From Gemmatimonadota bacterium (GTDB lineage Bacteria > Gemmatimonadota > Gemmatimonadetes > Gemmatimonadales > GWC2-71-9), in the NCBI GenBank assembly GCA_009692185.1, contig SHZT01000013.1, forward strand, positions 1 to 64,000: a stretch of 64,000 nucleotides of DNA. Direction: 5' to 3'. The position numbers and the translations under genes were made by a program. Each line of letters opens with the position of its first letter. Within the stretch, counting starts at the first letter, position 1. The notes under the pieces were generated by a model. It saw only the letters and a program-made list of their open reading frames with translations. It did not search any database and was not told the origin of the DNA. Below, in pieces: positions 51,141 through 61,022 of the stretch.

Positions 51141-52621
51141 AGACCGGCATGCAGCAGACGACGGGCCTCCGGCAGGACATGCGGATGAATCCACGCCTGT
51201 ACCAGGCGATGGACCTCCTCTACATGCCCCTGATGGACCTTCAGCAGCACCTCAAGACGGAGCTCGAAACGAACCCCTTCCTTGAGCTGGAGGAACCCGA
51301 GGAGCAGATCGAAACGCCGGAGTCGGCGCTCGAGAAGCCCCAGGAGCCCGCCCAGGAGGATGAGGAAGGGGAGCAGGGGTGGGAGAAGATCATCCTCGAC
51401 GGCTTCCAGGTCGGCGCCTCGCGCGGCCAGTTCGAGGAGAGTGAGTTCCGCGACCGCGTGCAAGTGGAAAAGCGCGGGCTCGACGATCACCTGCGCGACC
51501 AGCTTCAGCTCCTCGACCTCACGCCTCGCGAGCGGCTGCTCGCCGAAGAGTTCATCGGGAGCATCGGCGAGGACGGCTACCTGAAGGCGTCGCTCGATGA
51601 GATCGTGGGGGGCGTGAACAAGGTGCTGGAGGAACACCACGCCCACCTGGTGGAGGGCCAGTCGGACGAGGGAGGGAACGCGGGCGTACTGGTCGAGCCG
51701 TTTACGACGGCCGGGGCCGAGGGAATGCTCAAGATCATCCAGCACCTGGACCCGCCGGGTATTGGTGCCCGGGACCTCCGCGAGTGCCTGCTGCTCCAGC
51801 TGGAGGACAGCAAGCAGACGGAGACGCTGACCTACCGCCTCGTGCGGGACGCGTTTGATGACCTGATTGCCCACCGGTGGAGCGAACTGGCGCGCCGGTT
51901 CCAGCTGGATCCGCGGCAGGTGCAGGATGGTGCGGACGCCCTGGCCAAGCTGGACCCAAAGCCGGGACTGCGGTTCCTCCCGGCCGACGACGAGTACGTC
52001 ATGCCAGACCTGGTCGTCCAGAAGATCGACGGTCAGTACAAGGTGTTCCTGAACGACAATGCGATGCCGCGGCTTCGCATCAGCCGGGTGTACCAGGAAA
52101 TGGCGGGGGACAAGAAGAAGTTCGTCGGCGAGAACCGCGAGTTCGTGACCCAGCGTCTCAACAGCGCAAGCTGGCTGATTCAGGCGATCGAGCAGCGCCG
52201 ACAGACCATGCTCAAGGTCATGAACTTCATCGTCGACCGGCAACGAGAGTTTTTCGAGAAGGGCGTGGAGTTTCTCAAGCCGCTGACGCTCCGCGAGGTG
52301 GCCGACGTGATCCACATGCACGAGTCCACCGTGAGCCGGGTGACGAACCAGAAGCACGTCCAGACACCGCGCGGCGTGTTTCCCCTGAAGTTCTTCTTCT
52401 CGAGCAGCCTTGAAACCACCAGCGGCGAGGACGCGAGCGCGAGGTCGGTGAAGGCCCAGATCGGGAAGCTGGTCGGGGAAGAGAACCCGGGCGACCCGCT
52501 GACAGACTCGGAGATCCAGGGCGCGCTCAAGGCGAAAGGCATCCGCATCGCGCGCCGCACCGTGGCCAAGTACCGGGACCAGTTGAGCATCCTTCCTGCG
52601 CGCATGAGGAAACGGGTATGA
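51137..52621 (+). CDS. rpoN: RNA polymerase sigma-54 factor
   Basis: ELETNPFLELEEPEE...LTLREVADVIHMHESTVSRVTNQKHVQTPRGVFPLKFFFSS...ARRTVAKYRDQLSILPA. Confidence 0.96.
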   Translation: MKTGMQQTTGLRQDMRMNPRLYQAMDLLYMPLMDLQQHLKTELETNPFLELEEPEEQIETPESALEKPQEPAQEDEEGEQGWEKIILDGFQVGASRGQFEESEFRDRVQVEKRGLDDHLRDQLQLLDLTPRERLLAEEFIGSIGEDGYLKASLDEIVGGVNKVLEEHHAHLVEGQSDEGGNAGVLVEPFTTAGAEGMLKIIQHLDPPGIGARDLRECLLLQLEDSKQTETLTYRLVRDAFDDLIAHRWSELARRFQLDPRQVQDGADALAKLDPKPGLRFLPADDEYVMPDLVVQKIDGQYKVFLNDNAMPRLRISRVYQEMAGDKKKFVGENREFVTQRLNSASWLIQAIEQRRQTMLKVMNFIVDRQREFFEKGVEFLKPLTLREVADVIHMHESTVSRVTNQKHVQTPRGVFPLKFFFSSSLETTSGEDASARSVKAQIGKLVGEENPGDPLTDSEIQGALKAKGIRIARRTVAKYRDQLSILPARMRKRV

Positions 52622-53583
52622 CCCTGGCGGTGAAGGGCGGAGAGGTGGAGGTGAGCGTCCTCGTCCCGGCGAAGGACGAGGCGGAGAACCTCGCGGAGTT
52701 CGTCCGGCAGTGCCGGGACGCCCTCACGGCGGTTCCGTACGTCTGCGAGGTGATCATCATCAACGACGGGAGCGAGGACGGCTCCGCGGAGGTGCTCGAG
52801 CGCCTCCAGAAGGAACACGCGTTCCTGCAGGTCGTCACGCACCGGAACCGGCGAGGTATTGCCGACGCGTTGCGGTCGGGCGGAGACGCGGCCCGGGGCC
52901 GCATCTTCGTCTTTTATCCCGCCGACCTCCAGTTTCTTCCGTCCGAGATTCCGAGTCTGGTCCAGCCGGTCCTCGCCCGGGAGGCCGACATCGTCACTGG
53001 CGCGAAGCAGGGGAGCTACGACAAGGCCCTTGTTTCGGGGATCTACAACTGGATCTGCCGGTGGCTGTTTGGCGTGCGCGTCACCGACCTGAACGCGGTG
53101 AAGGCCTATCGTCGTGAAGTCATGGACGTAGTACCGGCGCGGCCGGATTGGCACCGCTTCATGGTGGTGATCGCCGCCGCGGACGGCTACCGCGTCACCG
53201 AACGGCCTGTGACGCTCATGCCCCGCCGGGCCGGCAAGTCCAAGTTCGGCATCGGGCGGATTCCGGTGGGCGCACTGGACTTGGTGTCGGTGTGGTTCCA
53301 GCTCCGCTTTGCCCGGCAGCCGATGCTGTTTTTCGGAACGTCGGGGGGCATTCTCGTGCTCCTCGGCATCCTCAACGGCGTAATCGCCCTCGTTCTCCGG
53401 TTTGGTTTCGACATTGGCCTCCGGCCTCTTCTCTACCTCGTGATTCTGCTGGTGGGGTCGGGCGTGGCGCTCTTCGGCGTCGGGTTTGTCGGAGAAATGG
53501 TGGCCGGGGCCCGGGAGGAGAACCGGCAGCTGGTCCGCGCGGTGGAACGCCTGGTTGACGAACTGAAGCGTCCGCGCGGGTGA
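52618..53583 (+). CDS. Glycosyltransferase family 2 (polyprenyl-phosphate-type, C-terminal TM pair)
   Basis: VSVLVPAKDEAENLAEFV...VIIINDGSEDGS...ADIVTGAKQGSYDK; two C-terminal TM segments. Confidence 0.88.
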   Translation: MTLAVKGGEVEVSVLVPAKDEAENLAEFVRQCRDALTAVPYVCEVIIINDGSEDGSAEVLERLQKEHAFLQVVTHRNRRGIADALRSGGDAARGRIFVFYPADLQFLPSEIPSLVQPVLAREADIVTGAKQGSYDKALVSGIYNWICRWLFGVRVTDLNAVKAYRREVMDVVPARPDWHRFMVVIAAADGYRVTERPVTLMPRRAGKSKFGIGRIPVGALDLVSVWFQLRFARQPMLFFGTSGGILVLLGILNGVIALVLRFGFDIGLRPLLYLVILLVGSGVALFGVGFVGEMVAGAREENRQLVRAVERLVDELKRPRG

Positions 53584-54758
53584 AGGTCCTCGTCGTCACG
53601 CACAACTACCCCCGTCACCCCGACGATCCCGCCGGCGCGTTCGTCGGCCGCCTGGCTCGGGGTGTCGCCGCGAGCGGTCACCACGTCACCGTCGTTGCTC
53701 CCCACGCGCCAGGCCTGGCCGAGGAGCAGATGGACGGGCCGGTCCGCGTCCGCCGGTTCCGGTACGCCACGGATGACCGGGAAGTCATCGCGTACAGCGG
53801 TGATATGCATGCACGGGCGCGGCGCGGAGCAGGCCTCGGCGGAATCCTGTCGTTCCTCTGGCGCTTCCGTGCCGCGGTGAAGCGCGTGGCGGCCGAGGAG
53901 CGACCCGACGTGATCCACGCCCATTGGTGGGTGCCAGGTGGGTGGATGGCGAAGGCCACCGGGGTTCCCTACGTCGTGACGTGTCACGGCACGGACGTCC
54001 GCCTGATCGAGTTTCCCCCCCTGCGGTGGCTCGCGCGGCGCGTCCTGAATGCCGCGGCGGTGGTGACGACCGTGTCCGAATTCCTGCGGCGGGACCTTGA
54101 GCGCTTGCTCGGGCGTGAGGTCCAGTCGGCGGCCGTGCTGCGGATGCCGGTGGATGCACGGGACTTCGAGTCAGCCCGCTCAGTGCCCAAGGCGGAGCCT
54201 CCCCGGATCCTGTTTGTCGGCAACCTGAATCCATCGAAGGGCGTGGACGTGCTGATTCGGGCGGCCAGGGCGCTGAAGGATCGTGGCATCAACGCGCGCG
54301 TGCGGATTGTGGGCGACGGCCCTGCCCGGGAGGACCTCAGAACGCTCGCGCGATTGGAGGGGGTGGCGGACCTCGTCGAATTCGCGGGAGCCCTGCCGCT
54401 GAACAACATGCCGCGGGAATACGGCGCGGCCACCGTCACCGTCCTGCCCACGCGCGGGCAGGCTGAAGGGCTTGGGCTGTCGCTGGTGGAATCCCTTCTC
54501 TCGGGAACAGCCGTCGTCGGCAGTGCCGCAGGGGGCATTCCGGAGGTCGTCGTTCCCGGGGAAACCGGCCTGATTGCGCGGGATGGCGACGCGGCTGACC
54601 TTGCGGCTCAGCTGGCACGCATGCTCACCGACGCTGCGTTCCGGGAGCGGACAGCGGCCACCGGCCGGGAGCGCGTGACGCGGGATTTCTCCCTCGACGG
54701 CACGCTCCCCATACTGCTCGATATCTATCGTGTCGCTGCTGGTCGAGCGGCGGCCTGA
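53580..54758 (+). CDS. Glycosyltransferase family 4
   Basis: VVTHNYPRHPDDPAGAFVGRLA...RILFVGNLNPSKGVDVLIRAARAL...GLGLSLVESLLSGTAVVGSAAGGIPEVV. Confidence 0.92.
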   Translation: MKVLVVTHNYPRHPDDPAGAFVGRLARGVAASGHHVTVVAPHAPGLAEEQMDGPVRVRRFRYATDDREVIAYSGDMHARARRGAGLGGILSFLWRFRAAVKRVAAEERPDVIHAHWWVPGGWMAKATGVPYVVTCHGTDVRLIEFPPLRWLARRVLNAAAVVTTVSEFLRRDLERLLGREVQSAAVLRMPVDARDFESARSVPKAEPPRILFVGNLNPSKGVDVLIRAARALKDRGINARVRIVGDGPAREDLRTLARLEGVADLVEFAGALPLNNMPREYGAATVTVLPTRGQAEGLGLSLVESLLSGTAVVGSAAGGIPEVVVPGETGLIARDGDAADLAAQLARMLTDAAFRERTAATGRERVTRDFSLDGTLPILLDIYRVAAGRAAA

Positions 54759-55773
54759 CGCGCCGCCCGACTGGGATGGTTTCGTCCGCGACCGCGGGCT
54801 GTTCTACCATTCCTCCCGGTGGATCGCGGGCCTGGGTGCGTGCTTCGGCTATCCGGTCCACTGGCTTACCGCACGGGACGGCGGGGCGCTCGCCGGTGTC
54901 CTGGCGCTTGCGGAGGTGCCGGGGCTCGTGAGGGCGCATCGGCTGGTGAGCTTTCCGTTCAGCTACGCGAGTGGCCCGGTGGCGACCGACCGGGATGCCA
55001 TGCTTGCCGTGCTCCAGGCGGCCCGTGACCTGGGGGGCGAGCGGCGCTCGTCCCGGGTCGAGATCAAGCAGTTAAGTCCCGCAGGCGACCCGGCGCCCGG
55101 GTTCGTTCGTGCCAACCGCTACGCGACGTATCGAGTGCCGCCCGAAGGTGGCGAGGACGCCATCTGGAATCGCCTGAACGCCGACAGCACTCGCCGGGGC
55201 ATTCGGAAAGCGGAGAAGGCGGGCGTGAAGGTGATGCGGGCGGCCGGTGCCGAAGACTGGGAAGCCTTCGCGGGCCTGGAGGACGTGACGGCCCGTGAGC
55301 ACGGGCTCCCCGCGCCGCCGCGGAACTTCTTCCTGGAGTTCTGTCCGCGTTTGCAGGCCGAAGGCCTCGCCGATTTGTATCTCGCCCGGGTGAATGATGG
55401 GCGGCTCGCCGCGGGCGTCGTCGTCTGGAAGGGCAGGCGCGAGTGGATCTACGCGTTCAACGCGTCGAATCCCGTGCTCCTCGCCGACCGGCCCAATCAC
55501 GCGGCGCTCTGGCACGCTATGCGGGAAGCGGCGGTCGCCGGGGCCGTGTTCGACCTCGGCCGCGCCGCGCCGGAACAGACCGGCCTCGTGGAGTACAAGC
55601 TCCGCTGGGGCGGACAGGCGGTGCCGCTCGCATACGACTATTGGCCCGCGCCGCAGGGGCTTAACATTTCCCGTCGTGATGGCGGCACGCTGGCCGCGGC
55701 GGCACGGCTCTGGCGCCTCCTTCCACTCCCTGTCACCCGGTTCGGCGCGCGCCTGTACCGGTACCTGGGGTAG
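54730..55773 (+). CDS. FemAB/GNAT-type acyltransferase
   Basis: FVRDRGLFYHSSRWIAGLGACFGYPVHWLTARDGGALAGVLAL...GAVFDLGRAAPEQTGLVEYKLRWGG. Confidence 0.75.
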   Translation: MSLLVERRPDAPPDWDGFVRDRGLFYHSSRWIAGLGACFGYPVHWLTARDGGALAGVLALAEVPGLVRAHRLVSFPFSYASGPVATDRDAMLAVLQAARDLGGERRSSRVEIKQLSPAGDPAPGFVRANRYATYRVPPEGGEDAIWNRLNADSTRRGIRKAEKAGVKVMRAAGAEDWEAFAGLEDVTAREHGLPAPPRNFFLEFCPRLQAEGLADLYLARVNDGRLAAGVVVWKGRREWIYAFNASNPVLLADRPNHAALWHAMREAAVAGAVFDLGRAAPEQTGLVEYKLRWGGQAVPLAYDYWPAPQGLNISRRDGGTLAAAARLWRLLPLPVTRFGARLYRYLG

Positions 55774-56241
55774 GTGATGACGTTCTGGCGGCGTCTACGG
55801 AAGAAGATCCTCAAGCGCTGGGCGCGGAACGCGTTCTTTCCGGGTATGCGGGTCCAGTTTCTGCGCTGGTGCGGATTCCGCATCGGACGTGAGGTATACA
55901 TCGCGGACGAGTTCCTCGTTGTAGAGGAACTGGTGGATCGCGACAACCTTACCATCGGGGACCGTGTGAGCATCGCGCCCCGGGTCACCATCGTTACGTC
56001 CTCCCACCCGAACAACTCACACATCCGCGCATTCGCCCCGGTGCGGCAGGGCCCCATCGTCATTGAGTCGGACGCCTGGATTGGCGCCGGGGCGGTGATC
56101 CTCCCCGGCGTCCGGATCGGGCGTGGCGCCATCGTGGGCGCCAACGCCGTCGTCACGAGTGACGTCCCTCCGCTCCATGTCGTAGCCGGACAGCCCGCCA
56201 AGACTGTCCAGGTGCTGACGCCGCCGCCGGGCTGGGATTGA
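55774..56241 (+). CDS. Left-handed beta-helix (hexapeptide) acyltransferase
   Basis: DNLTIGDRVSIAPRVTIVTSSHPN...IESDAWIGAGAVILPGVRIGRGAIVGANAVVTSDVPP. Confidence 0.9.
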   Translation: MMTFWRRLRKKILKRWARNAFFPGMRVQFLRWCGFRIGREVYIADEFLVVEELVDRDNLTIGDRVSIAPRVTIVTSSHPNNSHIRAFAPVRQGPIVIESDAWIGAGAVILPGVRIGRGAIVGANAVVTSDVPPLHVVAGQPAKTVQVLTPPPGWD

Positions 56242-57692
56242 TCCGCCTCGCGGATTCCGCCTCGCACCTGGAGCCGCTCGCGCGCTTTGGGCTTTCCGTG
56301 CTTCTCGACTCGTCCCGTCTCCTGCCGGTGGACGACCCCTCGGCTGACGTGGTGCAGCTCTCCATCGGCACCGCGCGTGCCGCCGGCGGCGGAGACCTCT
56401 TCGCCAGGGGCGTGGAGCCGCACGTCAACGACGGTGAGGTCGTTGTCGAGTCCTCCACGCTCGAAATGCTGGGTGCCCTGGCGGGCGGCGTGGCGGATCA
56501 GAAGGCGCCGGAACGGGACCGTTTCGAACGCGTGCCCGCCCACGTGAATCCCATGGTCGTGGCCGGCCGGTTCCGGGAGCCCATCGTGTCGCGGGCGGGA
56601 GGAATCCTGCGGCGCGCCGCGGAACAGGCCGCCGGGCGTCGGCCGGTTCGCACGATTGCGCCGTGGCCGGACGGCCGCCGTTGGGCCATGGCGCTGACCC
56701 ATGATCTCGATCTCGTCGCCGGATGGCCCTGGTACAATCACCTGAGGGCCGCCCAGCTTGCGGCGAGGTTCCACCTGGTTCAGGCAATGCAAGTGCTGGC
56801 GTACGGCGCCGCGGCGCTTGGGCGGAACCCGGTGTGGCGGGCCGTTCGAGATCTGCTCGACGCGGAACACGAATTCGGGCTGCGGTCAACGTGGTTCATC
56901 ATCTGTGGCACGCCCGCATTTGCGTCCATACGGGCCGGGGATGTCACGTACCTGCCAGAGTCGCCCGCCGTGAAGCGCATCCTTGCCGCGGTCGCCGAAG
57001 GCGGGCACGAGATCGGCCTGCATGGAAGTTTCGAGACCATGCTGGACGGGGGCCGCTTCCGGGCCCAACGGGAGCGCCTCGAGAGCCTGACCCGCGCGCC
57101 CGTCACCGGTGTTCGCCAGCATTTCCTTCGCATGCGGCCCGGCGCCACCCAGCAGGAAATGGCGTCGGCCCGGTTCGGGTATGACTCCACGTGGGGTTTC
57201 TCGGACCGAAACGGATTCCGGCTTGGCGTTGCGGATATCGTGGCAGGCTGGGATGCGCACCGCGAATCGCTGTCAGGTCTCGAGGAAGCGCCGCTCGCGT
57301 GGATGGATCGGGCACTCAGCAAGTACGCCGGCATCGAGAATCCGGAGCGGTGGGTAGATGACGCGCTCGAGCTGGCCCGGGCCTGCCGTGATGTAAACGG
57401 CGTCTGGGTTGGCTTATGGCACCCCAATCTCGTTCCCGCACTGGGATTTCCCGGTGCGCCGACCGCCCTCAGGCGCCTGCTGGATATCCTCATGGCCGGG
57501 CAACCGTACGCCGAGCGGCTGGACCGGATCGTGGCATGGCGTGTCGCGCGCCGAAGCTTGCGCGCGACCCGCGTCTCGCCCGATGGCCGGGCAGAGTTGG
57601 CGGCAGACAGGGCTTGGAACGGGCCCGCCATCCTTGAAGATCCCCGTGGCGGCCCGATCGCGTCCCACCATTGGCCCCAGGGCGGTGCATGA
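56238..57692 (+). CDS. Polysaccharide deacetylase family protein (TTG start)
   Basis: MALTHDLDLVAG...GLRSTWFIICGTP...GGHEIGLHGSFET...VTGVRQHFLR. Confidence 0.8.
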   Translation: MIRLADSASHLEPLARFGLSVLLDSSRLLPVDDPSADVVQLSIGTARAAGGGDLFARGVEPHVNDGEVVVESSTLEMLGALAGGVADQKAPERDRFERVPAHVNPMVVAGRFREPIVSRAGGILRRAAEQAAGRRPVRTIAPWPDGRRWAMALTHDLDLVAGWPWYNHLRAAQLAARFHLVQAMQVLAYGAAALGRNPVWRAVRDLLDAEHEFGLRSTWFIICGTPAFASIRAGDVTYLPESPAVKRILAAVAEGGHEIGLHGSFETMLDGGRFRAQRERLESLTRAPVTGVRQHFLRMRPGATQQEMASARFGYDSTWGFSDRNGFRLGVADIVAGWDAHRESLSGLEEAPLAWMDRALSKYAGIENPERWVDDALELARACRDVNGVWVGLWHPNLVPALGFPGAPTALRRLLDILMAGQPYAERLDRIVAWRVARRSLRATRVSPDGRAELAADRAWNGPAILEDPRGGPIASHHWPQGGA

Positions 57693-58621
57693 CTGACCGG
57701 CGCGCTGCGTGGAGGGCGTTTCAGGTCGTCCTGGGCGTGCTTGTCGTGGGGCTCGCGGTCCGCGTCCTGGCGGGTAACTGGGCAGCCTTTCGCGCGCAGG
57801 ACGTGACCTGGCGCCTCTCACCCGGCTGGATCGCCCTGAGCCTCATCATCGTCTTCGCCATGTATGCCGTCCTCATCGAGGCTTGGCGTCGGGTCGTGGT
57901 CGGGTTGAACCAGCAGCTTGGGTTTCTCGAGGCCGCGAGGATCTGGGCGCTGGCGAGCCTCGGCAAGTACATCCCGGGAAAAGTCTGGGCCGTGGCGGGC
58001 GCAGCCGCGTTGGCAAAGGAGGCCGGCGTCGATCCTCAGGCGGCCGTCACCGCGGCGCTCGTGCTGCAGGCACTGGCCTTGGGCAGTGGCGTCGTCGTTA
58101 CGGCGGTCACGGCGCCGGAAGCGCTGGGGCAGGGTGGCGGGGGAGTGTGGGTGGCCCTGGCCCTCACGGCGGTGGCGCTCGCCGTGCTCGCGGGCACGGC
58201 GTCGCCCCTGGTGATCGCGGCGATCACGCGTCGCTTCGCGCCCGACGCCCCGCTGCCGGCGGTGCCACGCGGGCTGATGGTGCAGGCGTTCATCGCAAAC
58301 TGCGTTGCCTGGGTTGGCTACGGATTGGCGTTTGTCTGCCTGGCGCGTGGCACGTTCCCCGACGCGTCCCTGACGCTGGCGCAGGCGATCGGCGTGTTTG
58401 CGAGCTCGTACCTCGTCGGATTGATCGCGCTGTTCGCGCCGGGCGGCCTCGGGGCCCGGGAGTCCGTCCTGCTGTTGCTCCTCGCACCAACCGTCGGGCC
58501 CAAGCTCGCCGTCGCGCTGGCCGTTGCCAGCCGCCTTCAGCTCACCGTGACCGAGCTGGGCGTGGCCGTCCCGTTCCTTTTTGGAATCCGCGGGTCGCCG
58601 GGGCGGACGAGGGCTGGTTAG
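57689..58621 (+). CDS. Lysylphosphatidylglycerol synthase TM-region-like (UPF0104) membrane protein
   Basis: About 8 TM segments; ARIWALASLGKYIPGKVWAVAGAAALAKEAGV; APGGLGARESVLLLLL. Confidence 0.8.
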   Translation: MTDRRAAWRAFQVVLGVLVVGLAVRVLAGNWAAFRAQDVTWRLSPGWIALSLIIVFAMYAVLIEAWRRVVVGLNQQLGFLEAARIWALASLGKYIPGKVWAVAGAAALAKEAGVDPQAAVTAALVLQALALGSGVVVTAVTAPEALGQGGGGVWVALALTAVALAVLAGTASPLVIAAITRRFAPDAPLPAVPRGLMVQAFIANCVAWVGYGLAFVCLARGTFPDASLTLAQAIGVFASSYLVGLIALFAPGGLGARESVLLLLLAPTVGPKLAVALAVASRLQLTVTELGVAVPFLFGIRGSPGRTRAG

Positions 58622-58631
58622 TTTGTCCACC

Positions 58632-61022
58632 ATGTACGAACCACGTCGCCCCACGCTCGCCGCCACCGGCCTCCTGTCGGCCTGGGTCGCCCTGCTGTCC
58701 CTGCCGATGCTGGCCGGGAAGTTCCTGGCGAATCAGTACAGCGACCAGTTCGCCACCGGCTACGCATTCCGGGCTTGGGGCGCGGCGCAGTGGCGAGCCA
58801 CCGGGCACGTACCCCAGTGGAATCCGGAAATCTTCGGCGGCCTGCCGTTCGTTGCCGCGCAGCACGGCGACATTTTCTACCCGACGGCCTTCCTGCGCCT
58901 TCTCCTGCCGACCGTGACCGCGATGAACCTGGGGTTCGCGGCGCACTACGTCGCGGCAGGGGTCATGGTGTATCTGCTCCTCCGTCTGCTCGGGACGTCA
59001 TGGAGCGCGGCCGTCACCGGCGGGCTCGCCTACCAGTTGTCGGGCGTCGTGGCGTCGCTGGTACAGCCGGGACACGACGGCAAGCTCTTTGTGAGCGCGC
59101 TCCTGCCGCTCTGCCTGATCGGGCTCGTGCTGGCGCTTCGGCGTGGCCGCTGGGAGGGGTACGCGATTCTGGCGCTGGGCGTCGGGCTCAGCCTGTTCGC
59201 CCATTATCAGATGATCTATTACGGCCTGATCGTCGCGGGCCTGTTCGCCTTGTACCTCACGTACGGCGAGCCCGAAGGGACGGCGCCCGTGGGGAACCGG
59301 CACGCGGCGTTGGGCCTCGCGCTTGCGGCAGTGATGGTCGGGTTCGCGGTCTCGATGATCCAGGTCCTGCCGTTTTACCACTACATCCCATACTCGCCGC
59401 GTGCCGAGAGCTATTACGGATGGGAGGGCTCCACCTCCTATGCGATTCCCTGGAGCCACGTGCCCGAGTTCTTCCTGGCGAACTTCGTGGGCTCACGCGA
59501 AACGTACTGGGGCCTCAACTCGCTCAAGCTGCATTCGGAGTACCTCGGCTTGCCCGTGATCGCGCTGGCGGCGCTCGGCGCCGGGGCAGTGGCCCGTCGT
59601 CGCCTGGTCCTCTGGATCTCCGGCATCGGCCTGCTGTTCCTCCTCGTAAGTCTCGGCGCGGCCACGCCGTTCTACAGTCTGTGGTGGTCGGTCATGCCGT
59701 TCGTGAAACAGACGCGGGCTCCCGGCATGGCATTCTTCGTCGTGGCGCTCGTCGTGGCCATGCTCGCGGCATTCGGCGTCCAGCGGTTGGAGAAGGGCGA
59801 GGGACGCGCCCACGCCGTGGCATGGTTGGGCCTGGGCCTCCTGGTGACGGCCCTGGGGAGCGGGGGCGCCTTCAACGGCATCGCGCAGTCCTTTGCGCAG
59901 GCGCACCAGGCCGAAGTCGCCCAGATCGGGCGGGACCTCATTGGGGCCGCGCGCGCGGGAGAATCCGCCCAGCGCCTGGGCGGGGCTTTGAGCGGCATCG
60001 CGCTCTCGGCGATCGGGGCCCTCGTCCTCTGGTTTGGCCGGAAGAAGATCCCGCTCGCCGCCCTTGGCTTGGGGCTGGCATTCATCGTCAGCGCCGACCT
60101 GTGGCGGAACGCGACCGGCTTCTGGACGTTCACGGACGAGCATCGCCGACTGTACGGCTCCGATCCTATCCTCGAGTACATCAAGAAGACGAAGGACGAC
60201 TCGTCTCGAGTCGTCAACATCCCGCGGGATCCGGCCAGGGTCCTCAACCTGAACGTCTACCCGGGTTCGTCGCTCATGGCCTACGACGTTCCCGAACTCC
60301 TCGGCCATCACGGAAACGAGCTCCGGTACTTCGACGATCTCCTCGGTGGCAAGAACCAGTGGCGTAACCTCGACCTGAACCGGGCATCCGCCAACCTTTG
60401 GGACCTCTACGCGATCCGGTTTGTCGTTTTCCCGGATCAACGGGGGGCTCCTGACTCCATACCCGGGTTCCGGAAGGCCCTCGTCGGAGTAGAGACAGCG
60501 GGCGGCGAGAGGGCCACGTTGTTTGAACGGATCGTGCCGCCCGCATACGCCCGGGTCGTGCAGGCCGCGGTCAAGGTTTCGGACGAACAAGCAGTCGCCA
60601 CCGTGGCAGACGTGCGGTTTGCCGTGGATCGGGCGGTTGTGCTGGCCCAGGATGCGCCCATGACGCCGAAGGCGTTTACCACGCTCCCGGAAGCGATCGA
60701 ATCATCCGCCCGGGTCGCCCCATGGGCGCCCGGCCGGATGACCGTCACGCTGACACCGGCCACGGCTGTTGAGTCCTACCTGGTGGTGAGCGAGAACTTC
60801 TACCCGGGCTGGCGCGCCACGGTTAACGGCGCCCCGGCCCCGGTGGGGCGGGGGGACGCATCCTTGATCACGGTGGCGCTTCCGCCCGGCGCGAAGGAAA
60901 TCCAGCTCGAGTTCACGAGCACCGACTACCAGACCGGCCGGCTCATCACGTTCTTCGCGTTGGGGGTCGTTCTGGCCGGGCTGGTCCTGCCGACTGTCCT
61001 CCGGAGATCCCGGCGTGCCTGA
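58632..61022 (+). CDS. YfhO-like multi-TM membrane protein
   Basis: N-terminal TM domain with QYSDQF...WNPEIFGGLPF; C-terminal YLVVSENFYPGWRATVNGAPAPVGRGDASLITVALPPGAKEIQLEF. Confidence 0.8.
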   Translation: MYEPRRPTLAATGLLSAWVALLSLPMLAGKFLANQYSDQFATGYAFRAWGAAQWRATGHVPQWNPEIFGGLPFVAAQHGDIFYPTAFLRLLLPTVTAMNLGFAAHYVAAGVMVYLLLRLLGTSWSAAVTGGLAYQLSGVVASLVQPGHDGKLFVSALLPLCLIGLVLALRRGRWEGYAILALGVGLSLFAHYQMIYYGLIVAGLFALYLTYGEPEGTAPVGNRHAALGLALAAVMVGFAVSMIQVLPFYHYIPYSPRAESYYGWEGSTSYAIPWSHVPEFFLANFVGSRETYWGLNSLKLHSEYLGLPVIALAALGAGAVARRRLVLWISGIGLLFLLVSLGAATPFYSLWWSVMPFVKQTRAPGMAFFVVALVVAMLAAFGVQRLEKGEGRAHAVAWLGLGLLVTALGSGGAFNGIAQSFAQAHQAEVAQIGRDLIGAARAGESAQRLGGALSGIALSAIGALVLWFGRKKIPLAALGLGLAFIVSADLWRNATGFWTFTDEHRRLYGSDPILEYIKKTKDDSSRVVNIPRDPARVLNLNVYPGSSLMAYDVPELLGHHGNELRYFDDLLGGKNQWRNLDLNRASANLWDLYAIRFVVFPDQRGAPDSIPGFRKALVGVETAGGERATLFERIVPPAYARVVQAAVKVSDEQAVATVADVRFAVDRAVVLAQDAPMTPKAFTTLPEAIESSARVAPWAPGRMTVTLTPATAVESYLVVSENFYPGWRATVNGAPAPVGRGDASLITVALPPGAKEIQLEFTSTDYQTGRLITFFALGVVLAGLVLPTVLRRSRRA

